A stretch of DNA of 64,000 bases from Roseateles toxinivorans (GTDB lineage Bacteria > Pseudomonadota > Gammaproteobacteria > Burkholderiales > Burkholderiaceae_C): assembly GCF_004362525.1 (NCBI RefSeq), contig NZ_SNXS01000015.1, forward strand, positions 1-64,000, given 5' to 3'. Of the stretch, positions 37,987 to 46,271 are shown one piece after another. Both the position numbers and the translations under genes were made by a program. The notes below the pieces were generated by a model. It was not told where the DNA came from. It did not search any database and saw only the letters and a program-made list of their open reading frames with translations. Position 1 is the stretch's first letter. Every line of letters starts with the position of its first letter.

Positions 37987-38012
37987 TTCACAAAAGCTGA
38001 ACGTATTGTGAA
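37987..38012. promoter_or_regulatory. Inverted repeat, candidate LysR operator
   Basis: TTCACAA (37987-37993) and TTGTGAA (38006-38012) are perfect 7-base inverted arms with a 12-base spacer. They lie 14 bases upstream of the lysR start and 96 bases upstream of the SDR start. LysR regulators bind dyads of this spacing class between divergent genes. The assignment rests on symmetry and location only. Confidence 0.5.
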
Positions 38013-38108
38013 CTTCCGGCCGCTGGTTGCGCGGATAGCTGAAGCCTACATTGGAGACATCGGTGCTGAGCCCGTGCCGACTTCCTCTCAACCTCACTGG
38101 AGAAACTC

Positions 38109-38855
38109 ATGAACCGACTCACAGGCAAGCGCACCCTGATCACCGGCGGCACCAGCGGCATCGGCCTGGAAACCGCCCGCCAATTCCTCGCCGAGGGTGC
38201 CCGCGTGGCCATCACCGGCAGCAACCCGCAAACCATCGAACAAGCCCGCCGCGAGTTGGGCCAGGACGTGCTGATCCTGCGTGCCGACGCCGGCGACGTT
38301 GGCGCCCAGGCCGGTCTGGCGCTGGCCGTCAAGGAGGCCTTTGGCGGGCTGGACGCCGTGTTCATCAACGCCGGTGTGGCCGAACTGCGGCCGCTGGCAG
38401 ACTGGGACGAGGCCGCCTTCGACCGCAGCCTGGCCATCAACCTGAAGGGCCCTCTGTTCCTGATGCAGGCGCTGCTGCCCATTCTGGCCAATCCGGCCTC
38501 GGTGGTGCTGAACACCTCGATCAACGCGCACATCGGCATGCCCAATTCCAGCGTCTACGCGGCCACCAAGGCCGGTCTCTTGAGCCTGGCGCGCACGCTA
38601 TCGGGCGAGCTGATAGGCCGCGGCATCCGCGTCAATGCGGTCAGCCCGGGCCCGGTCTCGACGCCGCTCTACGGCAAGCTGGGCATGTCGGACACCGACC
38701 TGCAGAAGACGGCGGCCGCCATCCTGGGCCAGGTGCCGGCCGGCCGCTTCGGCGAACCGAGCGAGATCGCCAAGGCGGTGGTCTTCCTGGCCTCGGACGA
38801 GGCGAGCTTCACCGTCGGTGCCGAGCTGATCATCGACGGCGGCATGGGCCTGTAA
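38109..38855 (+). CDS. SDR family NAD(P)-dependent oxidoreductase
   Basis: This 248-residue classical short-chain dehydrogenase has the cofactor motif TGGTSGIG near the N-terminus, NAG-type INAGVAE, a catalytic serine in NTSINAHIG, YAATK as the active Tyr-x3-Lys, and the C-terminal tail VGAELIIDGGMGL. GGAGA precedes the ATG by about six bases. It is divergent from the LysR gene, which likely controls it. The substrate is unknown. Confidence 0.92.
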   Translation: MNRLTGKRTLITGGTSGIGLETARQFLAEGARVAITGSNPQTIEQARRELGQDVLILRADAGDVGAQAGLALAVKEAFGGLDAVFINAGVAELRPLADWDEAAFDRSLAINLKGPLFLMQALLPILANPASVVLNTSINAHIGMPNSSVYAATKAGLLSLARTLSGELIGRGIRVNAVSPGPVSTPLYGKLGMSDTDLQKTAAAILGQVPAGRFGEPSEIAKAVVFLASDEASFTVGAELIIDGGMGL

Positions 38856-38867
38856 GCCCGAGGCCTA

Positions 38868-39362
38868 TCACCGCGGCTTCTGGAACTCGTTCTCGATCCA
38901 GCTCGTCGCGCTGGTGTTGTTCAGCTTGAAGTTCGGCGCCACGCGAACCCGAGCCAGCTGGGCGCCGTCCTCATCGGCGGCGGCCAGCCAGGCGTGGGCA
39001 TCGTCCTCGTCGGGCACGATGTCCAGCGTGACCAGGTAGCTGGCACCATTGACGCTCAGCTTCAGATTTTTGTGCAGCTGGGCGTGCAGCTGCTGCTCAT
39101 GGCGGCGCAGCACCTCGTTAGCCGTCTTCACCCAGGTGTGGAAGGCCGGGGCGCTGAGCGGCTTGGGGTTCTTCTTGTCGCGGCCCATGGTCCAGGGCGC
39201 GACCAGGGCCGGCTCGGACTCGCCATGGCGCGTCATAGCCACCGCCCAGCCCTCGTCCTCCTCGTTCTTGATCACGCGGGCGGTCCAGATCTCGTCCTGC
39301 CACAGCAGCGCTTCCTGAACGGGTTCAAAGGTGTCGGCGGCAGGGTTCAGTTCTTCGCTCAA
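38868..39362 (-). CDS. Conserved hypothetical protein
   Basis: The 164-residue soluble acidic protein starts with a TTG codon (39362) and ends EFQKPR. Recognisable features are a tryptophan-rich N-terminal half (ALLWQDEIWTARVIKNEEDEGWAVAM) and a helical middle (FHTWVKTANEVLRRHEQQLHAQL). I do not recognise a domain. Codon usage matches the neighbours, and the frame is well spaced between the SDR and the protease gene, so I regard it as real. Confidence 0.65.
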   Translation of the reverse strand: MSEELNPAADTFEPVQEALLWQDEIWTARVIKNEEDEGWAVAMTRHGESEPALVAPWTMGRDKKNPKPLSAPAFHTWVKTANEVLRRHEQQLHAQLHKNLKLSVNGASYLVTLDIVPDEDDAHAWLAAADEDGAQLARVRVAPNFKLNNTSATSWIENEFQKPR

Positions 39363-39466
39363 GGGGCTCTTTCAGTGCGGGCAGGGGACGGGGTCGCCGA
39401 ATCTACCACCCGTCGGCGGCTAACATCGGTGCCACCCCCTTTCAGCGGCAGTGCCGCCGACCCTGC

Positions 39467-39946
39467 ATGCGCGAACTGCCCGGCACCCTGAAGATCATCA
39501 CCCTCTGGCTCTTGCTGGGCACCGTCGTCTTCATGGGCTTCAAATGGTGGGAGCGCGAGCAGCAGCGCTCGCGCTTCGTGCTCAACGAGGGCGTGATCGA
39601 GATCGCCCGCGCGCCTGACGGCCACTACCACTGGGCCGGCCGCATCAATGGCGCGCCGGTCGAGTTCCTGATCGACACCGGCGCCAGCGGCACGGCGATT
39701 CCGCTGTCGCTGGCGCGGGAGCTGGGCCTGACGCTCTATGGCCAGGTACACACCAACACCGCCGGTGGCACGGCCACGGGCCAGCTGGCGAGGGTCGATG
39801 TGCGGCTGGACGGCGGCGTGCACGCCGAACGCCTGCAGATACTGGTGCTGCCCGGCCTCAGCGACAAGCCGCTGCTGGGCATGGATGTGCTGTCGCGCCT
39901 GAACTGGAGCCAGAGCAATCAGCTGCTGCGCTTCTCGCCGAAGTAG
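39467..39946 (+). CDS. Membrane-anchored retropepsin-like aspartic protease
   Basis: The 159-residue protein has an N-terminal membrane helix (IITLWLLLGTVVFMGFKWW) and a single retropepsin domain with the active-site motif FLIDTGASGTAIP, followed by GMDVLSRLNW near the end. It fits the TIGR02281-type clan AA family. One domain contains one catalytic aspartate, so the active form must be a dimer. Physiological targets are unknown. Confidence 0.87.
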   Translation: MRELPGTLKIITLWLLLGTVVFMGFKWWEREQQRSRFVLNEGVIEIARAPDGHYHWAGRINGAPVEFLIDTGASGTAIPLSLARELGLTLYGQVHTNTAGGTATGQLARVDVRLDGGVHAERLQILVLPGLSDKPLLGMDVLSRLNWSQSNQLLRFSPK

Positions 39947-39955
39947 CCGTTGTCG

Positions 39956-40342
39956 CTATTGCCCCGGCGGCGGCTCCCAGAGCTCGATGCGGTTGCCTTC
40001 GGGGTCCATCACCCAGGCGAACTTGCCGTACTCGGACTCCTCGACCTTGGCATCGACGTTGCAGCCCTCCTCGCGCAGCAGCGCCACCAGGCCATGCAGA
40101 TCGGCGACGCGGTAGTTCACCATGAAGGGGCTTGTGCTGGGCGCGAAGTACGTACTGTCGGGGTCGAACACGGTCCAGATCGTCACGCCCTCGCCCTTGG
40201 GGTTGTCGGGCCCGGCCCAGGGGAAGGCCATGCCGCCCCAGGCCTCGACGTTCATCCCCAGGTGTTTCTGATACCAGGCGCGCAGGGCGGCCGGGTCCTT
40301 GGCCTTGAAGAAGATGCCGCCAATGCCGGTGACGCGTTTCAT
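39956..40342 (-). CDS. VOC family protein
   Basis: The 128-residue VOC protein has a first module ITGIGGIFFKAKDP-like start (here VTGIGGIFFKAKDPAALRAWYQ) and a C-terminal ligand segment WVMDPEGNRIELWEP. It resembles glyoxalase-like proteins of the YcgJ/PhnB-related group without a defined substrate. It converges on the aspartic protease gene with a gap of nine bases. Confidence 0.85.
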   Translation of the reverse strand: MKRVTGIGGIFFKAKDPAALRAWYQKHLGMNVEAWGGMAFPWAGPDNPKGEGVTIWTVFDPDSTYFAPSTSPFMVNYRVADLHGLVALLREEGCNVDAKVEESEYGKFAWVMDPEGNRIELWEPPPGQ

Positions 40343-40406
40343 GCGAACTCCTCAGCCGCAAAGGTGCGGAGTGCTGTTTGTAGGCCAGGCGCCGGGTGGC
40401 GTCAAC

Positions 40407-40835
40407 TCAGGCGCCGCTCGGTGGATGGTGAGCGCTGGTCTCCCGCACCGACTGTTCGATCAACTCGCCCAGCACCTCCAGATCGACATCGGCCAGCCGC
40501 TTCAGATAGAGACAGCTTTTTGCCACCCTGTGCTTTCCCAGACGCGCCAGCAGGTGCTGATAGCGCTCGAAGCCCGGCGTGATGTACAGCGTCAAGTCAG
40601 ACTTGCGCGAGGCGAAACCGGTCAGGCAGGCGTCACCCTCATGGCCGCTGGCATAGCGGTAGTGGTAGCTGCCGAAACCGACGATGCTGCTGCCCCACAT
40701 GCGCGGCTCGCTGCCGGTGGCCCGGCTCATCAGTTCGATCAGTGTCCAGCAGTCCGCGCGCCGATTGGGGTCGGCGATGGCGCCGACATAGGTCTCGACG
40801 TTGGCTGCGGTGGGTTTGGTTTTCAGCTCGGTCAT
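40407..40835 (-). CDS. DUF1801 family protein
   Basis: This 142-residue protein has a DUF1801 core: ADPNRRADCWTLIELMSRATGSEPRMWGSSIVGFGSY, LTLYITPGFERYQHLLARLG and KSCLYLKRLADVD. It differs from the first DUF1801 gene in this window (15912-16310), being the subtype with the MWGSSIVGFG signature. It is the last gene of a leftward set of small genes, 25 bases after a coupled 51-codon frame. The function is unknown. Confidence 0.83.
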   Translation of the reverse strand: MTELKTKPTAANVETYVGAIADPNRRADCWTLIELMSRATGSEPRMWGSSIVGFGSYHYRYASGHEGDACLTGFASRKSDLTLYITPGFERYQHLLARLGKHRVAKSCLYLKRLADVDLEVLGELIEQSVRETSAHHPPSGA

Positions 40836-40860
40836 CGTTCAAGCTCCATTGCCGTTCTGC

Positions 40861-41016
40861 TCAATCTGCAGGGCCAGGATCGCCGGCATTGTTCGCAATC
40901 TTCTTCCACTCCTCCTGCCCTGCCAACGCACCGCGCGCATTGTCCGCGGACCAGCCGCGTTGCAGCGTCTGCACGTAGCTGGCAAGGCCCGCAAGAAACG
41001 CGGTGACGAGTTTCAT
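40861..41016 (-). CDS. Possible small protein, 51 residues
   Basis: The ATG (41016-41014) shares one base with the stop of the upstream membrane-protein gene (TGATG), the same coupling seen elsewhere in this genome. The product begins MKLVTAFLAGLASYVQTLQRG, an amphipathic or weakly hydrophobic helix, and ends with an acidic tail (EEWKKIANNAGDPGPAD). It could be a genuine small protein or the displaced C-terminus of the upstream gene after a frameshift. The composition looks protein-like. Confidence 0.4.
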   Translation of the reverse strand: MKLVTAFLAGLASYVQTLQRGWSADNARGALAGQEEWKKIANNAGDPGPAD

Positions 41017-41543
41017 CAACCAGTGGCATGCCTTGTGCGAGCTGGCCGCTTCTTGCCGGTACTGCACGTGTATGCAGCAAGCAGGGTGCTGAAGAACAAG
41101 GTATAGATCGCGAAACCGATCAGCACGGCGTGACTGCGGTTCTCCCAGAGCTGGTGGGTGAAGCCTGCGCCCGCCATGCCGGTCAGATCGCGCAGCAGGG
41201 CGAAGCTGGCAAGGTAGGCGCCGATCGGAAACAGCAGCACGGCGTAGGCAAACCAGCGAGGGTAGGGCAGGCTGCGCAACAGCATGCCGCTGATCAAGCC
41301 CAGGCCTATCGAGCCGGGTGCCGCCTTGGCGACAGTGATCAGCGCCAGCGCCACAAAGTCGAACGTGTGGCCATCGATCCAAGCAGCCAGCGGCTGCAAT
41401 GAGTGAATGATGGCGACCAGGGCTTCGGTGGAGAACCAGTTCACTTGATGGTAGGAGGCCCAGAGCGCGTAGCCGGCGAGGGCGCCGGCTGCTGCGCACA
41501 CGATGCGCTTGGCGAGAGGAACTTTGTGACTCGGGCTCAACAT
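41016..41543 (-). CDS. Hypothetical multi-pass membrane protein
   Basis: The 175-residue protein has about four or five hydrophobic segments (IVCAAAGALAGYALWASY, FVALALITVAKAAPGSIGLGLISGML, WFAYAVLLFPIGAYLASFALL, AVLIGFAIYTLFFSTLLAAY). I recognise no domain. Its ATG overlaps the stop of the upstream nucleotidyltransferase-like gene by seven bases and its stop overlaps the next ATG by one, so it is part of a coupled leftward set. Confidence 0.6.
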   Translation of the reverse strand: MLSPSHKVPLAKRIVCAAAGALAGYALWASYHQVNWFSTEALVAIIHSLQPLAAWIDGHTFDFVALALITVAKAAPGSIGLGLISGMLLRSLPYPRWFAYAVLLFPIGAYLASFALLRDLTGMAGAGFTHQLWENRSHAVLIGFAIYTLFFSTLLAAYTCSTGKKRPARTRHATG

Positions 41544-42130
41544 GCCTCAACTCTAACCCGCGGCCAACGCTCGGCATAACGCTTTTGCGCCACGCGTTGG
41601 CGATAGGTCGCTATGCTGACGCGTGCCGGATTGCGGCGCACCACCATGCCGAACAAATCATCCAGGCCGTGTGGGGCGATGACCTTCAGCGCGCCATCCG
41701 GATCCAGCGACAGGCCCACGGCGGTCGCGTACTCGGGCCAGGAGGCGACCGCGTCTTCGAGCGACAGCAGGGGCAGGACCGCATGACCAAAGTGCGCCTC
41801 GAACCAGAGATGGACGCCGGCCTGGTTGGTGACCTCCCATGGCACTGCGGGCTGCAAGGACTGCAGTGTTGACAGCAGGTCGCGGTCTTGTTGCGGCGAG
41901 AGGTTGCCTGCATCGAAATAGGCGACGTCCACATCGGCGAGTCGCGACGGCGAGGCCTTGTGGTGCAAAGCGTCCCAAACGAGATTGCGCACAGCGCCTG
42001 CGCCAATGCACCAATCGGGCAACGCAAGCGAGCGCACGGCATGAAGCGCATCCATGAACCACGGGCTGGCACTGGCAATCGTGGCAAGTCGCCTGTGCAA
42101 ATCGGCTGCCGATGCACTGCGATCACTCAT
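41537..42130 (-). CDS. Nucleotidyltransferase family protein (COG3575-like)
   Basis: The 197-residue protein carries a compact nucleotidyltransferase-like core: IGAGAVRNLVWDALH, then the acidic pair ADVDVAYFD, and a downstream VHLWFEAHFG segment. The DVD motif matches the metal-binding carboxylates of the Pol-beta-like superfamily. It ends with a basic helix (ATYRQRVAQKRYAERWPRV). The substrate is unknown. Its ATG overlaps the stop of the upstream gene by four bases (ATGA). It resembles COG3575 stand-alone proteins rather than a MNT/HEPN toxin-antitoxin pair, and no HEPN partner is beside it. Confidence 0.75.
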   Translation of the reverse strand: MSDRSASAADLHRRLATIASASPWFMDALHAVRSLALPDWCIGAGAVRNLVWDALHHKASPSRLADVDVAYFDAGNLSPQQDRDLLSTLQSLQPAVPWEVTNQAGVHLWFEAHFGHAVLPLLSLEDAVASWPEYATAVGLSLDPDGALKVIAPHGLDDLFGMVVRRNPARVSIATYRQRVAQKRYAERWPRVRVEAC

Positions 42131-42516
42131 TGAATGATCTCGCCCGTGTAGCGATCCCGCGTCGCCCAGAAGCCGCAGGTCGGGCACTTCTCTCCGTCCG
42201 GGTAGTCCGTGCCTTCCTCATGGGGACAGCCAATGATCCGGTCCGGCGAGATCACCGACCTGACGCCATGCTGCTGAATGAAATGCACGATCGCCTCATT
42301 CACGTCTGGATCCAGCCTGATGTCCCCGCCCTGGCTGTACCAGCGTTCGAGAAAGGCCACCTCACCACCCTCGATCAGAAGAATCCCGACCGCCACCTTG
42401 CTGGCCGTCTGGTCATCGGGCCCGTAGTAGCTGACTGTGGCCACGGGGTAGCCTTGAAAGCCCTGCCTGACCTTCTTCCTCAGGCGGTCGCGGAACCAGG
42501 CGGCTTTGAATGACAT
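42127..42516 (-). CDS. Conserved hypothetical protein with C-terminal Cys motif
   Basis: This 129-residue soluble protein has an alpha-beta body (WFRDRLRKKVRQGFQGYPVATVSYYGPDD, KVAVGILLIEGGEVAFLERW) and an end containing IIGCPHEEGTDYPDGEKCPTCGFW. That cysteine/histidine cluster could hold a zinc ion. Close relatives occur in other Burkholderiales as unnamed proteins. The ATG at 42516 has GGGAG upstream. It is first in a coupled set with the nucleotidyltransferase and membrane genes. Confidence 0.68.
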   Translation of the reverse strand: MSFKAAWFRDRLRKKVRQGFQGYPVATVSYYGPDDQTASKVAVGILLIEGGEVAFLERWYSQGGDIRLDPDVNEAIVHFIQQHGVRSVISPDRIIGCPHEEGTDYPDGEKCPTCGFWATRDRYTGEIIQ

Positions 42517-42595
42517 GGGCAACTCCCGGGCTGCATTGCGGCTCAACTGTATGGCCCGGGCAGGGCAGCGCATACCTGCGCTTGCCAGGGGGTCA

Positions 42596-43150
42596 TCAAG
42601 GCGCTGTGCGCGTCTCGATGGAGGGCGCCTCGCCGAAAAGCCTGCCCATGTCAGGCCATGACAGCTTTTGACAGGGCAAGCAATTTTCGGCCGATGGATG
42701 CCAGGCCGCTGTAGCTTCCGCAACGCCTCCAGGGCTTCGATAGAACGCCACTGCAGGGAGGTTCTGCTCGACGACCGACAGGGCCAGGCTGGCTTCCGGG
42801 TAGGCGCTTGCGCACTAGCGTACGGCGTAGGACATCAGCTCGCGCCCAAGGCCTCGGCGATGCGCCTCAGGGGCCACATAGATGTGTTCGATATAGCAGC
42901 CGCCATCAACCGGAGCCGCGCGAAACGCGCAGACGAGGCCGAGGCATTTGCCACCCTCGCTGACCACGGCGAGCAACTGGTTCTCGGTTTGCTGCGCAAA
43001 GCGCAGCGCCCAGAATGCCTTCTTTTCCTGCTCCAACTGCGGCCCGAGAAGTGATGCTGGCAGCAGGTCTCGGTAGGCGAGCCTCCAGCCGGCCAGCTGC
43101 AAGGCGACAAAGGGCGGTAGGTCTGAGGCTGATGCCCTACGTATCTGCAT
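42596..43150 (-). pseudogene. GNAT acetyltransferase interrupted by an in-frame TAG
   Basis: From the ATG at 43150, residues 1-111 form the first three quarters of a GNAT fold, including IEHIYVAPEAHRRGLGREL, the acetyl-CoA loop. A TAG at 42817-42815 stops it. Reading on in the same frame gives YPEASLALSVVEQNLPAVAF and YRSPGG, which is the expected beta6-beta7 end of a GNAT domain. The frame then stays open to a TGA at 42596, with less convincing sequence. So one base change appears to have truncated a normal gene. A sequencing error or stop readthrough are alternatives. Confidence 0.7.
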
Positions 43151-43183
43151 GGGACGCTTGAAAATTGAGGTCGGTGACGCTGC

Positions 43184-43402
43184 TCAATCGCCGCGCTCGA
43201 CCATCAGCCTGATCTTCTCCGCCTTCTCGAAATGGTCGAGGCCATGCGTCAGTATCCACCACTGAGCGGCCTCCATCAGCAGCGGCGGGTCGTCATTTCG
43301 GTTGGCGAAAAATGCATAGAACGACAGGCCGACACCGGGGCCGTTCTTCGCGATTTTGGTGTTGCAGACCGCGATGATCTTGGCGCTGAGACTCGCCCTC
43401 AT
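43184..43402 (-). CDS. Small conserved-looking hypothetical protein
   Basis: The 72-residue protein begins MRASLSAKIIAVCNTKIAKNG and contains YAFFANRNDDPPLLMEAAQW and a helical end. Its ATG overlaps the stop of the metallo-beta-lactamase gene by four bases (ATGA), and the sequence is not low-complexity, so I judge it real. No domain is recognised. Confidence 0.6.
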   Translation of the reverse strand: MRASLSAKIIAVCNTKIAKNGPGVGLSFYAFFANRNDDPPLLMEAAQWWILTHGLDHFEKAEKIRLMVERGD

Positions 43403-44763
43403 CCAATGTCCACCGTCTCGCCGTGCTGTGGCACGCGCACCTTCCAGCCCAGCTCGTCCTGGATGCGGCAGCGCAGTGCGTCGCTGGCCTCGGGTTCGCC
43501 GTGCACGACATAGACCTGGGCCGGCGCGCGCTTGAAGCCGCGCATCCAGGCCATCAGCCCGTCGGCGTCGGCATGGCCGGAGAAGCCCTCGAGATGGCTG
43601 ACCTCGGCGTTGACGGTGATGAACTCGCCCTGGATCTTGACCTCGCGCGCGCCGGCGATCAGCTTGGCGCCTCGGGTGCCGCCGACCTGGAAGCCGGGGA
43701 AGCAGATGTGGTGGCGGGCATCGGGCGCCAAGGTCTGCAGATAGTTGAGCACCCGCCCGCCGGTGGCCATGCCGCTGGCCGAGACGACGATGGCGCTGTG
43801 GCGCGCGACCAGCCTGGCGGTCTTCAACGAGTCGGCCGACTTGCTGATGGTCTTCACGCCATCGCTCAGGTTGGCGATCTCGGCCGAGGACACGCGCAGC
43901 AGCTTGCGGTGCTTCAGCGTGATCTCGGTGGCCTCGGTGGCCATCGGGCTGTCGAGGTAGATCGGCACGTCCCAGGGCAGTTCACCGGACTGGCGCAGCC
44001 GCTGCAGCACCAGCAGCAGGGCCTGGGCACGGCCGACGGCGAAGCTGGGCAGCAAGACCGTGCCCCCGCGCTTCAAGGTGTTGCGGATGACCTGACCCAG
44101 CCGTTGCTCAACATCCTCGGCCGGGTGCAGACGGTTGCCGTAGGTCGACTCGATCAGCAGCACATCGGCTTCGAACACCTGCTGCGGCGCCGGCATCAGC
44201 AAGTCGTTGCTGCGGCCCAGATCGCCGGAGAAGACGACGGTCTTGCCGCCTGCCTGCACCGAGATCGCCGAGGCGCCCAGCAGGTGGCCCACCGGCGTGA
44301 AGCGGATCTCGGCCCCGCCCAGGCGCAGATGGCCATCGCGTGGCACACCGACGAAATGGGTCAGCGCCTTCCTGGTGTTGGCCGTGGTGTAAAGCGGCAG
44401 TGCCTTGTCATGCCGCGAGGTGCCGGAGCGGTTGGCGCGTCGGGCGTCCTCCTCCTGCAGGTGGGCGCTGTCGGTCAGCAGCACCTCGCACAGATCGCGG
44501 GTCGCGCCGGTGGAGAAAATCTGACCCTTGAAGCCCTGGGCGACCAAGGCCGGGATATAGCCGCTGTGGTCCAGATGGGCATGGGACAGCAGCACCGCGT
44601 CGATGGTGTGCGGTGCCACGCCGAAGGGTGCCCAGTTGCGCTCGCGCAGCACCTTGTAGCCCTGGAACATGCCGCAGTCCAGCAAGAGCCGGCGTTCGCC
44701 GGTGTCCAGCAGGTGGCGTGATCCGGTCACGCTGTCGGCGGCGCCGAGAAAGCTCAGTTTCAT
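43399..44763 (-). CDS. MBL-fold beta-CASP RNA-processing nuclease-like protein
   Basis: The 454-residue protein has the metallo-beta-lactamase motif SHAHLDHSGYIP, a second metal His in PVGHLLGAS, the DLGRSNDLL aspartate, and the beta-CASP and RMMBL parts (SASGMATGGRVLNYLQ; SGHADADGLMAW). This is the family of archaeal CPSF-like and bacterial YSH1-type RNases. RNA cleavage is the likely activity. The ATG at 44763 overlaps the stop of the next upstream gene by four bases. The longer open frame upstream is not coding. Confidence 0.88.
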   Translation of the reverse strand: MKLSFLGAADSVTGSRHLLDTGERRLLLDCGMFQGYKVLRERNWAPFGVAPHTIDAVLLSHAHLDHSGYIPALVAQGFKGQIFSTGATRDLCEVLLTDSAHLQEEDARRANRSGTSRHDKALPLYTTANTRKALTHFVGVPRDGHLRLGGAEIRFTPVGHLLGASAISVQAGGKTVVFSGDLGRSNDLLMPAPQQVFEADVLLIESTYGNRLHPAEDVEQRLGQVIRNTLKRGGTVLLPSFAVGRAQALLLVLQRLRQSGELPWDVPIYLDSPMATEATEITLKHRKLLRVSSAEIANLSDGVKTISKSADSLKTARLVARHSAIVVSASGMATGGRVLNYLQTLAPDARHHICFPGFQVGGTRGAKLIAGAREVKIQGEFITVNAEVSHLEGFSGHADADGLMAWMRGFKRAPAQVYVVHGEPEASDALRCRIQDELGWKVRVPQHGETVDIG

Positions 44764-45443
44764 GGGTTCCCCTGTTCTGCGTTGAAGTCCTGCATCTGGG
44801 CGGATTCCAGCACGCTGAAGCCCGGGCCGTCTTGTGCCAGCGCAAGCGCCAGGGCGCCGGCCACCCGGGCTGCGGTGATCGGGCGCCAGCGCTTCGGTAT
44901 CAGCGGCAGCAGGGGCCCGCTCAGGCGCAGGGCCCAGCGCTCGCCGGCACGCTCGGTCTGGCCCAGCGTCGCCCGGTCGCCGACCAGCAGCGAGGGCCGG
45001 GCAATCACCAGCCGGGCAAAGCCCAGCTGCGCCAGCGCCTGTTCCATCTCGCCCTTGACGCGGTTGTAGAACACCGCCGACTTCGGATCGGCGCCGAGCG
45101 CCGACACCACGGCGCAACGGCTGGCACCCTGTGCGCGGGCAGCGCGCGCCACGGTCAGCACCGCGTCCAGATCGACGGCGCGAAAGGCCTCCTGCGAGCC
45201 GGCCTGGGCGATCGTCGTGCCCAAGGCGATGTAGATGGCCGTTGGCACGGGCAAACGTGCGCCCAGGTCGGCGCGGCCGAAGTCCACCTGGTGCTGGGTC
45301 AGCCGCGGGTGGCTGGGCAGGGCCTGGAGCCGCCGCAGCAGCGCATGCACCTGCACCGGCTGGCGGGCCAGCACATCGAGCAGGGCGCGGCCCACCAGGC
45401 CGCTGGCACCGGCCACCCAGACCACGTTGCTGCTTGCATTCAT
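44760..45443 (-). CDS. NAD(P)H-binding atypical SDR protein
   Basis: The 227-residue Rossmann protein begins VVWVAGASGLVGRALLDVLA and lacks a clear Tyr-x3-Lys with a classical spacing; YNRVKGEME near residue 127 is the candidate. It resembles the TIP30/HTATIP2-like NAD(P)-binding group. It is followed by the MBL nuclease with an ATGA overlap, so the two are cotranscribed. The reaction is unknown. Confidence 0.83.
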   Translation of the reverse strand: MNASSNVVWVAGASGLVGRALLDVLARQPVQVHALLRRLQALPSHPRLTQHQVDFGRADLGARLPVPTAIYIALGTTIAQAGSQEAFRAVDLDAVLTVARAARAQGASRCAVVSALGADPKSAVFYNRVKGEMEQALAQLGFARLVIARPSLLVGDRATLGQTERAGERWALRLSGPLLPLIPKRWRPITAARVAGALALALAQDGPGFSVLESAQMQDFNAEQGNP

Positions 45444-45488
45444 GCCCCTATCGTACGCACCGGGGCGCGGTCCGACGAAAGGACTGGG

Positions 45489-46271
45489 TCAGTCACCCGT
45501 CCAGCGGGGCGGCTGCCTGGCCACAAAGGCGGCCACGCCGGCGTGGAAGTCGGCGCTGCCATAGCACTGACGTATCAGGTCATCGCCCTCGGGCATGCGC
45601 TGCGCGGTCAAGCGGCGCAGGCCTTCCTTGGACACGCGCTGCGTCACCGGGGCCAGCGCGGCCAGCTCGGCGCAGAGCGTGGCGGCGGCGGCGTCCAGCT
45701 CGCCCGCGGCACACAGCTGCTGCAGATAGCCGCAGGCCAGCGCCTCGTCGGCCGAGATCAGCTCGGCGCGCAACAGCATGCGCTTGACGCGCTGTGGGCT
45801 AAAGGCCGCCGACAGCCGCGCCAGATTGGCGATAGACAGGCAGTTGCCCAGCGTGCGGGCAATCGGCACGCCGAAGCGGGAGCCGGTGCTGGCGATGCGG
45901 AAGTCGCAGGCGGTGGCGATGGCCAGGCCGCCGCCGATGGCAAAGCCCTCGATCACCGCCACGGTGGGCATGGGCAGGGCCTCGATCAGCGCAATGCCCT
46001 GGTCGATGCGGCGTTCGTAGGCCACGCCGTCGTCTCCGTTGGAGAAGGACATGAACTGCGCGATATCGGTGCCGGCCACAAAGGCCTGGCCGCCGAGGCC
46101 GCGCAGGGTGGCGACCCGCACGCTTCGGTCCGCGGCCAGCCGTTCGCAGATCGCACCCAGCTGCTCGTACATGGTCCAGGTCATCGCGTTGCGCGCGGCG
46201 GGGCGGTCGAACACCACCGCCGCCGCGCCCTCGGCAATGCTCAGGCGCACCGCGCCGTCGTCAGAGCTCAT
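45489..46271 (-). CDS. Enoyl-CoA hydratase/isomerase family protein
   Basis: The 260-residue crotonase-fold protein shows the oxyanion segment VIEGFAIGGGLAIATACDFRIAS. The two glutamates used by classical hydratases are not visible: the FGxPE position reads FGVPIARTLG, and the following GGTQRL-type segment is replaced. It may therefore be a different crotonase activity (isomerase, lyase or thioesterase). Its start overlaps the upstream CoA-transferase stop by eleven bases, so the two work in the same operon. Confidence 0.85.
   Translation of the reverse strand: MSSDDGAVRLSIAEGAAAVVFDRPAARNAMTWTMYEQLGAICERLAADRSVRVATLRGLGGQAFVAGTDIAQFMSFSNGDDGVAYERRIDQGIALIEALPMPTVAVIEGFAIGGGLAIATACDFRIASTGSRFGVPIARTLGNCLSIANLARLSAAFSPQRVKRMLLRAELISADEALACGYLQQLCAAGELDAAAATLCAELAALAPVTQRVSKEGLRRLTAQRMPEGDDLIRQCYGSADFHAGVAAFVARQPPRWTGD

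Noticed and set aside
41537-42130. MNT/HEPN-type toxin-antitoxin system
   Set aside because: The nucleotidyltransferase-like protein is larger than a typical MNT antitoxin and no HEPN-like partner with RxxxxH is adjacent.
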